A stretch of 6,219 nt of DNA, from assembly GCA_937926195.1 (NCBI GenBank), contig CALEXZ010000093.1:1-6219 (forward strand), in the 5' to 3' direction. Below, piece by piece: positions 1 to 6,219 of this stretch. This stretch comes from an uncultured Actinomyces sp. GTDB taxonomy: Bacteria > Actinomycetota > Actinomycetes > Actinomycetales > Actinomycetaceae. The translations under genes and the position numbers were made by a program. How positions within the stretch are numbered: the first letter of the stretch is position 1; each line of letters starts with the position of its first letter. The notes beneath the pieces are model-generated. The model saw only the letters and a list, made by a program, of their open reading frames with translations, did no database searches and was not told where the DNA came from.

Positions 1-1707
<1,707 letters not shown>

Positions 1708-1718
<11 letters not shown>

Positions 1719-1735
1719 CCCGGATCAGGACTGGG
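1708..1735. terminator. Inverted repeat spanning both convergent stop codons; possible bidirectional terminator
   Basis: The arms GTCCTGA (1712-1718) and TCAGGAC (1725-1731) pair perfectly around a 6-nt loop. In the + strand RNA the stem extends by one G-U pair and three C-G pairs to 1708-1735, giving 11 pairs; in the - strand RNA the wobble position becomes a C/A mismatch. The TGA of uvrA and the TGA of the membrane-protein gene are the loop-proximal ends of the two arms. No U-tract follows on either side, which is common in high-G+C actinobacteria, so termination is an inference from location and structure. Confidence 0.45.
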
Positions 1736-4559
1736 GCGGCTGCCAGCGTCCGGGGTCAGGGCTGATGCCGTAGGAGGAGGCCTGCGGGCCGCTGGGAGGG
1801 GAGTCCGGCCCCTGCGGCTGCCACGGTGCCTGCGTCTGGCCGTAGGGGGCAGGTGACGTGCCGTAGGGGGCCGGTGACGGTGTCTGAGGCTGCACCTGCC
1901 CGTACTGGGCGGGGACCGCAGGCTGGACCGGTGCCGGTCCGCCGTAACCCGCCTCATCGGCCTTGGCGTCGTTGGCGATCTTGTTGTATGCCAGTGACAG
2001 GCCGAAACAGACCAGACCGGCGACCAGCAGGGCCAGGACCCGGGTGATCGAGCTCTGGTCGCCGATGTCCAGCAGCGCCAGCTTGAGCACGGAGACGAGC
2101 ACGAGCACGAGGCCGTAGTGGCGCAGCATCGTCAGCCTCACCCGGAAGCCGATGGTGATGCAGGTTGCGCCCGTGGCCAGGATCATGATGGTCATGAGGA
2201 CACTGTTGACGCCCGTGTCCGCGAGGATGAGCACACTCGCCCAGGTCACGGCGCTCAGCAGCAGGACGCTGGTGAGCAGGACGTCGGTCTGACGGAGCCA
2301 CGTACGCACGCAGCGCACCCCGGCCATCGCGATGGCCAGGGCAACGACGACGTGGGCCGCGTCCCAGGCGAAACCGGCGGTGCCGACGGTGCGCAGCAGC
2401 TGCAGCAGTGAGGCGAGACCGAGGATCACCAGACCCAGCCACGCCAGCGTCGTCGGCTCGGCACTGGCGTCAGCGGGGTCGCGAAGCGCCTGCCCCCTGA
2501 CGAGCTCAAGCGGGGTGGCGCTGCGCTGGAACAGTCCGGCGAGCGTGAGGGTCACAGCGAGGGCACCGCCCAGCAGCGACGGCACGGAGTGGGCCGCACC
2601 GCCGTCGAGCCAGCCGCCGATGAGGAAGGGGACCATAGCCACGAGCACGACGGTGAGCACCCACGTCGCGCAGACCAGCACCTGCCGACGCTGCGCCACC
2701 GCCAGTTCCTCGGGGCTGGGAAGGGCGACGGCGGCGGGGTGCGGGCCCTCCAGGGGGACCACCGGCGGCGTGGTGGGCACGCGCACCTTGACGGTGGCCA
2801 GACGCGCTTCGAGCAGGGGAGCGACGGCGACGGAGCCGAGTACGGCCACCAGGCTGCACCCGCGCTCGATGGAGGACATACCAAGGCTGATCGGAACGAT
2901 CAGGGACACGGTGACGGCGGGGAGGAGGACAGCCACCGCGACCGACTCCGTGACGGCCAGCAGGCAGGCTGCGGCGAGCGTGAGCATGACGAGGGGAGCG
3001 AGAACCGGTGCCGTGATCTCCGCGGCGACGCTCAGTAGGACGGTGACGACGAGGTGCGCGATGACGGAGAATCGCCGCCACCGCTCGTTGGGGACGGGGA
3101 GCACGAGGAGCACGGCGGAGACCGCTGCCGCCACGATGAGAACCGCCGTGAGCCCGATCGTGTCACCGTCCTGGGAGTACCACTGCGTGCCGCGCATGCT
3201 GGTGGTCAGGCCGGCGGTGATGATGGTCGCGGCTCCTGCCGCGGACACCCCCAGGCCTGCGGGCAGGCGCCACCGGCCCGGTGCGAAGGGCTCGTCAATG
3301 ACCTCGGCGTAGAGCACGAGCACGGGCACGAGCATGAGCAGGATCCCGATGAGCGGGGAGACAGCGGACATGGCCTGTTGCGGTGTCATGAGGACCGCGC
3401 CGAAGGCGACGGGCGCCGCGGGCCGGATGAAGGTGGCGGGCTGCCCACCTGCGCGCATGAGCACCCCGCAGGAGGCTGCGAGGATGACGATGAGGAGGTC
3501 GACCATGAGCCAGGTCGTCACCACATCGGCAGCACCCGACGCCACCTGGTGCGCCGAGAAGCCGACGGTGACCAGGCCGCCGAGTGCGGAGATGACCGAG
3601 GCAAAGCCCTGGGCGCTCGTGCGCGAGACGACCAGCAGCAGCACACCCCACACTGCCATGAGCCCGAAGGCGCCCGGTGTCGGCAGCCCGACGTCAAGCA
3701 GGACGGCGCCGACGACAGCGACATAGCCCAGCGCCCCGCCCGTGCCCGCCAGGGTCGCCGCAGCGACCGCCTGACGCGGGCGGCTCTCGCCTAGCATCGT
3801 GCCTCCGACGACGAGGGCGAGGCTGACGACACCCAGGGCGAGCACCTTGAGCAGGTCTGGGATGGAGTCCCACACGAGGGCGATGAGCGTGATGGCCGCG
3901 AGCAGCACGAGCAGTGCGGCCGCACCGGACAGGAGATAGCGGCCGATATTGCCCTCCGAGCGGGAACGTTCCCACCAGGTTGGCGTGTGCGGCTCGGTCT
4001 GCGGGGGCTGGCCCGGGTACCGGGGCGGGGCAGCCGCGAAGGGATCGGCCGCCGGAGCCGGTGTCCTGGGTGCAGCGAAGGGGTCCGCCCAGGGTGCCTG
4101 CGCCTTGGGGTCGAAGGGGTCGGTGACAGGGGCATGTGCCTTGGGGGTGAAGGGGTCGGCGACAGCGGCCGTCGTCGGCTCGGCGCCAGCCGAGAGCCTC
4201 GGTGCCTCGGGCTCGAGGGTTGTCGACGCATCGGACGCCGCCGACGGCTGCTGGGCCGCGGCGGGCTTCGGCATGTAGCGATCATGCGCCGGGGCCACCG
4301 ATGGCTGCTGGGCCGCGGGGGTTGTCGACGCGTCGGACGCTGCCGACGGCTGCTGGGCCGCGGCGGGCTTCGGCATGTAGCGCTCATGCGCCGGGGCCAC
4401 CGACGGCGAGGCGGCACGCATCGCTCCAAGGCTCACCCGGCGGGCGATCCAGTCGACCTTACGGTCCAGGAGGTCGAGACGCCGCAGGACCTCTGCGAGA
4501 TCGGTGGGGCGCTCCTCGCGGCCTGCGAGGGAGCCGGTGGGGTCAGTGTCGGGGCACAT
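1725..4559 (-). CDS. Large polytopic membrane protein, DUF2339-like, with repeat-rich N-terminus and Pro/Tyr/Gly tail
   Basis: This is a 944-residue inner-membrane protein of unknown function. Residues about 17-45 form a short amphipathic helix (LAEVLRRLDLLDRKVDWIARRV), probably a coiled coil. Residues 50-200 are Ala/Pro-rich: a 34-residue tandem repeat (about 51-114) and four DPF repeats (133-178). Residues about 205-860 contain roughly 22 hydrophobic segments by eye, starting NIGRYLLSGAAALLVLL and ending YGLVLVLVSVLKLALLDI...RVLALLVAGLVCFGLSLAYNKI. This start and end pattern is what I associate with DUF2339 (PF10101) proteins. Residues 868-944 are a Pro/Gln/Tyr/Gly-rich tail, likely cytoplasmic. 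The ATG at 4559 is chosen because AGAGG lies 6 nt upstream as a Shine-Dalgarno site. The gene is divergent from the uridylyltransferase and convergent with uvrA, so it is probably monocistronic. Codon use resembles its neighbours. The DUF2339 assignment is from pattern memory; the membrane nature is certain. Confidence 0.9.
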   Translation of the reverse strand: MCPDTDPTGSLAGREERPTDLAEVLRRLDLLDRKVDWIARRVSLGAMRAASPSVAPAHERYMPKPAAAQQPSAASDASTTPAAQQPSVAPAHDRYMPKPAAAQQPSAASDASTTLEPEAPRLSAGAEPTTAAVADPFTPKAHAPVTDPFDPKAQAPWADPFAAPRTPAPAADPFAAAPPRYPGQPPQTEPHTPTWWERSRSEGNIGRYLLSGAAALLVLLAAITLIALVWDSIPDLLKVLALGVVSLALVVGGTMLGESRPRQAVAAATLAGTGGALGYVAVVGAVLLDVGLPTPGAFGLMAVWGVLLLVVSRTSAQGFASVISALGGLVTVGFSAHQVASGAADVVTTWLMVDLLIVILAASCGVLMRAGGQPATFIRPAAPVAFGAVLMTPQQAMSAVSPLIGILLMLVPVLVLYAEVIDEPFAPGRWRLPAGLGVSAAGAATIITAGLTTSMRGTQWYSQDGDTIGLTAVLIVAAAVSAVLLVLPVPNERWRRFSVIAHLVVTVLLSVAAEITAPVLAPLVMLTLAAACLLAVTESVAVAVLLPAVTVSLIVPISLGMSSIERGCSLVAVLGSVAVAPLLEARLATVKVRVPTTPPVVPLEGPHPAAVALPSPEELAVAQRRQVLVCATWVLTVVLVAMVPFLIGGWLDGGAAHSVPSLLGGALAVTLTLAGLFQRSATPLELVRGQALRDPADASAEPTTLAWLGLVILGLASLLQLLRTVGTAGFAWDAAHVVVALAIAMAGVRCVRTWLRQTDVLLTSVLLLSAVTWASVLILADTGVNSVLMTIMILATGATCITIGFRVRLTMLRHYGLVLVLVSVLKLALLDIGDQSSITRVLALLVAGLVCFGLSLAYNKIANDAKADEAGYGGPAPVQPAVPAQYGQVQPQTPSPAPYGTSPAPYGQTQAPWQPQGPDSPPSGPQASSYGISPDPGRWQPPQS
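1839..1879. repeat. 21-bp tandem repeat, two copies, encoding SPAPYGT/SPAPYGQ
   Basis: Two adjacent 21-bp units (1839-1859 and 1860-1880 on the + strand) differ at 1851/1872 (A/C) and in the last base. They lie in the tail of the membrane-protein gene and encode two SPAPYG heptads (about residues 894-907). Other PYG/QYG-like units nearby (QYGQ, SSYG) suggest the tail grew by short duplications in frame. Confidence 0.75.
4026..4163. repeat. Four degenerate 12-13-codon repeats encoding DPF motifs
   Basis: On the - strand, DPF occurs at residues 135, 147, 159 and 172 of the membrane protein (spacing 12, 12, 13). The contexts are ADPFTPKAHAP, TDPFDPKAQAP, ADPFAAPRTPAP and ADPFAAAP. Copies one and two are closest; the later two have diverged. 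At DNA level the + strand shows repeated GAAGGGGTC or similar blocks. The region lies between the long tandem repeat and the first membrane segment. Confidence 0.75.
4217..4407. repeat. 102-bp tandem repeat, about 1.9 copies, encoding a 34-residue Ala/Pro/Gln-rich unit
   Basis: The block 4217-4305 recurs at 4319-4407 with only four mismatches in 89 bp (period 102 bp, 34 codons, frame preserved). It encodes PSVAPAH(E/D)RYMPKPAAAQQ followed by PSAASDASTT in the cytoplasmic N-terminal part of the membrane protein. A shorter block, GGCTGCTGGGCCGCGG (AAQQP), occurs three times here, so an inner sub-repeat may have seeded the larger duplication. The near identity indicates a recent duplication or ongoing copy-number change. 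Confidence 0.9.
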
Positions 4560-4564
4560 GGGAG

Positions 4565-4570
4565 ACCTCT
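4565..4570 (-). promoter_or_regulatory. Shine-Dalgarno site of the DUF2339-like gene
   Basis: Read on the - strand, the bases before the ATG are GCAGAGGTCTCCC. The purine run AGAGG lies 6 nt from the start codon, which is good spacing and supports the ATG at 4559 as the start. Confidence 0.55.
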
Positions 4571-4590
4571 GCTCGGGGATATGCGCTCCC

Positions 4591-4596
4591 AGGTTA
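4591..4596 (-). promoter_or_regulatory. Candidate -10 element (TAACCT) for the DUF2339-like gene
   Basis: The - strand reads CCTAACCTGGG here. TAACCT fits the actinobacterial TANNNT -10 pattern and would place the transcript start near 4584, leaving a leader of about 25 nt that contains the AGAGG site. No TTGACA-like -35 is visible at 17-18 bp spacing. The same TAACCTG string occurs in the opposite orientation before the uridylyltransferase gene. Confidence 0.35.
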
Positions 4597-4600
4597 GGCT

Positions 4601-4616
4601 GCCAGGCGTCCCTGGC
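4601..4616. promoter_or_regulatory. Inverted repeat GCCAGG-N4-CCTGGC, possible operator
   Basis: Perfect 6-bp arms flank CGTC, immediately upstream of the candidate -10 of the membrane-protein gene (where a -35 would be). The position would suit a repressor or activator site, but with such G/C-rich arms chance is possible. Confidence 0.25.
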
Positions 4617-4621
4617 CCAGG

Positions 4622-4635
4622 GGGGACACGTCCCC
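4622..4635. promoter_or_regulatory. Inverted repeat GGGGAC-AC-GTCCCC, possible operator
   Basis: Perfect 6-bp arms surround a 2-bp centre, in the middle of the divergent intergenic region and directly abutting the DnaA-box-like 9-mer that begins at 4636. The near-palindromic form with a tiny centre suits a dimeric regulator better than an RNA hairpin. No regulator family can be named from the sequence. Confidence 0.3.
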
Positions 4636-4644
4636 TGTGGATAA
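4636..4644 (-). promoter_or_regulatory. Perfect DnaA-box 9-mer (TTATCCACA on the - strand)
   Basis: The + strand reads TGTGGATAA, the exact complement of the consensus DnaA box TTATCCACA. It is the only copy I found in the window, and it lies about 70 bp upstream of the uridylyltransferase start and about 40 bp upstream of the membrane-protein -10. There is no box cluster or AT-rich unwinding segment, so it is not an origin. It could be a regulatory or DnaA-titrating site, or a coincidence. Confidence 0.45.
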
Positions 4645-4702
4645 CTGGCTGCTGTCCGTGAGGGCAGGCAGCAGACGGTGCACGTGGCCCCAGGCAGGGC
4701 GA

Positions 4703-4708
4703 TAACCT
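4703..4708 (+). promoter_or_regulatory. Candidate -10 element (TAACCT) giving a leaderless uridylyltransferase mRNA
   Basis: TAACCT matches TANNNT and ends 6 nt before the A of the ATG at 4715, the spacing expected when transcription starts on the start codon itself. No purine-rich Shine-Dalgarno lies within 12 nt of the ATG (the only one, GGCAGGG at 4693-4699, is too far and lies upstream of the element). No clear -35 is seen. Leaderless mRNAs are frequent in actinobacteria; the assignment here is inference. Confidence 0.45.
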
Positions 4709-4714
4709 GCCGCC

Positions 4715-6091
4715 ATGAGCGAGAACGGACTCACTGCTGCACAGGACAAGATGCGTGCAGGCGGCGTCGCCGAGCAGGCCATCGACGTCTTCACCCACTA
4801 CTACCGCTCCCTCGAGCAGGGCGCCACCGGCCTCATCCCCGAGGAGACCATCGAGCCGCTGACCGAGATCGACTCCATCGAGGACGTCGAGGTCTCTGAG
4901 GAGCAGGCCCGCGAGGCGCTCTCACGTACTGTGCTCATCAAGCTCAACGGCGGGCTGGGCACGTCCATGGGCATGGACAAGGCGAAGTCCCTGCTTCCGG
5001 TGCGCGACGGCAAGACCTTCCTCGACCTGCTCGTCGACCAGGTCATGGCGGCGCGCGCCGCCTACGACGTCGAGCTGCCGCTCATCTTCATGAACTCCTT
5101 CCGCACCCGCCAGGACACCCTCGACGCCCTGGCCCAGCACCCCGGCATCGCGGTCGAGGGGCTGCCGCTGGACTTCCTGCAGAACCGGGAGCCCAAGCTG
5201 CGGGCGGACGACCTCAGCCCGGTCGAGTGGGAGGCGGACCCGTCCCTGGAGTGGTGCCCGCCGGGCCACGGCGACATCTACACCGCGCTCGTCGCCTCGG
5301 GCGTCCTTGACGCCCTGCTCGAGCGCGGCTTCCGGTACGCCATGACCTCCAACTCCGACAACCTCGGGGCCGCGCCCTCCGCCCGCATCGCCGGCTGGTT
5401 CGCCGCCTCCGGCGCCCCCTACGCCCCCGAGATGTGCCGGCGCACCCCGGCGGACGTCAAGGGCGGCCACCTCGCCGTGCGCAAGAGCGACGGCCGCATC
5501 ATCCTGCGCGACACCGCCCAGACGCCGCCGGAGCAGATGAGCTACTTCACCGACCAGTTCCGCCACCCCTTCTTCCACACCAACAACCTCTGGTTCGACC
5601 TGCAGGTCCTGCGCGACACGCTCGCCGAGCGCCACGGCATCCTCGGCCTGCCGCTCATCCGCAACGAGAAGACCGTCGACCCCTCCGACGCCTCCTCGAC
5701 ACCCGTCATCCAGATGGAGACCGCCATGGGCGCGGCCGTGGAGGCCTTCGAGGGGGCGACCGCCGTCGAGGTGCCCCGCAGCCGCTTCCTGCCGGTCAAG
5801 ACCACCAACGACCTGCTGCTCGTGCGCTCAGACGTCTACGAGGTGGACGAGGACGGCCTGCTGCAGATGGTCTGCGACGAGGCCTGCACCGTGAGCCTCG
5901 ACCCCCGCCACTACAAGAGGATTGCCGACTTCGAGGCGCGCTTCGCCCAGGGGGTGCCCTCCATCCGGGGCGCGCGCACCCTCACGGTCACCGGTGATTG
6001 GACCTTCGAGGCCGACGTCGTGGCCACGGGCGACGCGCTCGTCAGCGAGGAGGGCTCGCCCGGGGTCGTCGCCGCGGGCACGCGCCTGTGA
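4715..6091 (+). CDS. UTP--glucose-1-phosphate uridylyltransferase, eukaryotic-type (UDPGP family)
   Basis: This cytoplasmic enzyme makes UDP-glucose and pyrophosphate from UTP and glucose-1-phosphate, feeding glycan, glycogen/trehalose and Leloir galactose pathways. The 458-residue product matches the UDPGP family (PF01704) rather than the short bacterial GalU. Motifs: nucleotide-binding LNGGLGTSMG at 77-86 with K91, NSFRT 127-131, WCPPGHGD 180-187, TSNSDN 211-216, CRRTPADVKGG 241-251, HTNNLWF 288-294, NEKTVDP 317-323, QMETAMG 333-339, and RFLPVKTTNDL 357-367, whose K362 aligns with the family's conserved lysine. Length is close to the family's usual 460-510. The ATG at 4715 is the first possible start because an in-frame TAA lies at 4703-4705; Met13 (4751), preceded by AGGAC, is an alternative. 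It is divergent from the membrane-protein gene and followed by a strong hairpin, so it is likely monocistronic. Related bifidobacterial genes are sometimes called ugpA; I leave the symbol blank because that name is ambiguous. Confidence 0.95.
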   Translation: MSENGLTAAQDKMRAGGVAEQAIDVFTHYYRSLEQGATGLIPEETIEPLTEIDSIEDVEVSEEQAREALSRTVLIKLNGGLGTSMGMDKAKSLLPVRDGKTFLDLLVDQVMAARAAYDVELPLIFMNSFRTRQDTLDALAQHPGIAVEGLPLDFLQNREPKLRADDLSPVEWEADPSLEWCPPGHGDIYTALVASGVLDALLERGFRYAMTSNSDNLGAAPSARIAGWFAASGAPYAPEMCRRTPADVKGGHLAVRKSDGRIILRDTAQTPPEQMSYFTDQFRHPFFHTNNLWFDLQVLRDTLAERHGILGLPLIRNEKTVDPSDASSTPVIQMETAMGAAVEAFEGATAVEVPRSRFLPVKTTNDLLLVRSDVYEVDEDGLLQMVCDEACTVSLDPRHYKRIADFEARFAQGVPSIRGARTLTVTGDWTFEADVVATGDALVSEEGSPGVVAAGTRL

Positions 6092-6117
6092 GGACGCCTC
6101 CGCTGCGCTAGTTCAAC

Positions 6118-6160
6118 GCCGCAGGGGCCCGGGACCTCGACGGTCCCGGGCCCCTGCGGC
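6118..6160. terminator. Perfect 19-bp hairpin, bidirectional terminator between the uridylyltransferase and tRNA-Val
   Basis: The arm GCCGCAGGGGCCCGGGACC (6118-6136) is exactly complementary to 6142-6160 around a 5-nt loop (TCGAC). It starts 26 bp after the uridylyltransferase stop and ends 7 bp from the tRNA 3' end on the opposite strand. It therefore suits termination of both converging transcripts. There is no T-run on either side, as is usual for high-G+C actinobacterial hairpins. Confidence 0.85.
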
Positions 6161-6167
6161 ATCCGGT

Positions 6168-6219
6168 GGGCGATACTGGAATCGAACCAGTGACCTCCTC
6201 GGTGTGAACGAGGCGCTCT
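6168..6219 (-). tRNA. tRNA-Val, anticodon CAC (5' part beyond the window)
   Basis: Read on the - strand: end of the D arm (GAGC), G26, anticodon stem CCTCG/CGAGG around loop TTCACAC (U33, anticodon CAC at 6206-6204, A37), 5-nt variable loop AGGTC, T arm ACTGG-TTCGATT-CCAGT, and acceptor 3' strand ATCGCCC (6174-6168). The anticodon reads GUG valine codons. The discriminator would be A (6167), followed by CCG, so the 3' CCA is not encoded and must be added by the CCA-adding enzyme. The 5' acceptor strand and most of the D arm lie beyond the right edge. The gene converges on the uridylyltransferase, with a shared terminator between them. Confidence 0.95.

Noticed and set aside
2332..3312. 326-codon + strand open frame antisense to the DUF2339-like gene
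   Set aside because: Composition is Arg/Thr/Ser/Ala-rich with no domain pattern, as expected from the complement of a high-G+C gene; the opposite strand encodes a clear multi-pass membrane protein.
4217..4407. Possible CRISPR-like array
   Set aside because: Fewer than two copies of a 102-bp unit, within an open coding frame, without distinct spacers.
3791..4429. 212-codon - strand frame, Arg/Pro/Ser-rich, overlapping the repeat region
   Set aside because: It is an alternative frame of the same strand as the membrane-protein gene, and its repeats simply echo the 102-bp DNA repeat.
3987..4661. 224-codon + strand frame across the repeat region and intergenic gap
   Set aside because: Gly/Arg-rich shadow of the Ala/Pro-rich coding strand, with no start signal and no homology I can recognise.
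4560..4714. Possible replication origin because of the DnaA box
   Set aside because: Only one box, no cluster, no AT-rich unwinding segment, and no dnaA, dnaN, parA or rep gene in view.
4922..5635. 237-codon - strand frame inside the uridylyltransferase gene
   Set aside because: Antisense shadow of a strongly conserved enzyme; no independent motif.
6168..6219. tRNA 3' end as a mobile-element attachment site
   Set aside because: No integrase, no second copy of the tRNA 3' segment and no foreign-looking DNA in the window; the tRNA is followed by an ordinary terminator.

Overview
The window reads as an ordinary stretch of a high-G+C actinobacterial chromosome. Three genes fill almost all of it, with strong G/C preference at third codon positions and short gaps. 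A eukaryotic-type (UDPGP-fold) UDP-glucose pyrophosphorylase, together with a large DUF2339-like membrane protein carrying a Pro/Tyr/Gly-rich tail, suggests an Actinomyces-like or bifidobacteria-related genome. That placement is inference from protein style; no taxonomic marker is present.

Layout, left to right. (1) Positions 1-1718, + strand: the C-terminal ~60% of uvrA (nucleotide excision repair), cut by the left window edge. (2) 1719-1724: only 6 bp separate the uvrA stop from the stop of the next gene, which converges on it; both stop codons sit in the arms of one inverted repeat. (3) 1725-4559, - strand: a 944-residue polytopic membrane protein with an N-terminal helix and repeat-rich region, about 22 membrane segments matching the DUF2339 pattern, and a Pro/Tyr/Gly-rich C-terminal tail. 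(4) 4560-4714: a 155-bp divergent intergenic region with candidate promoters for both flanking genes, two short inverted repeats and one perfect 9-mer DnaA box. (5) 4715-6091, + strand: UTP--glucose-1-phosphate uridylyltransferase, apparently translated from a leaderless transcript. (6) 6092-6167: a 19-bp perfect hairpin that can stop transcription from both sides. (7) 6168-6219, - strand: the 3' two thirds of a tRNA-Val(CAC), cut by the right edge.

The genes do not form an operon: orientations alternate (+, -, +, -), and each pair is convergent or divergent. UvrA repairs DNA, the uridylyltransferase supplies UDP-glucose for glycan and galactose metabolism, and the membrane protein's function is unknown. 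No mobile element, CRISPR array or transfer signature was seen, and I did not find a convincing undescribed system. The most notable points are the isolated DnaA box between the divergent promoters, the shared TAACCTG promoter motif, the double-stop-codon hairpin, and the repeat-built cytoplasmic segments of the DUF2339 protein.
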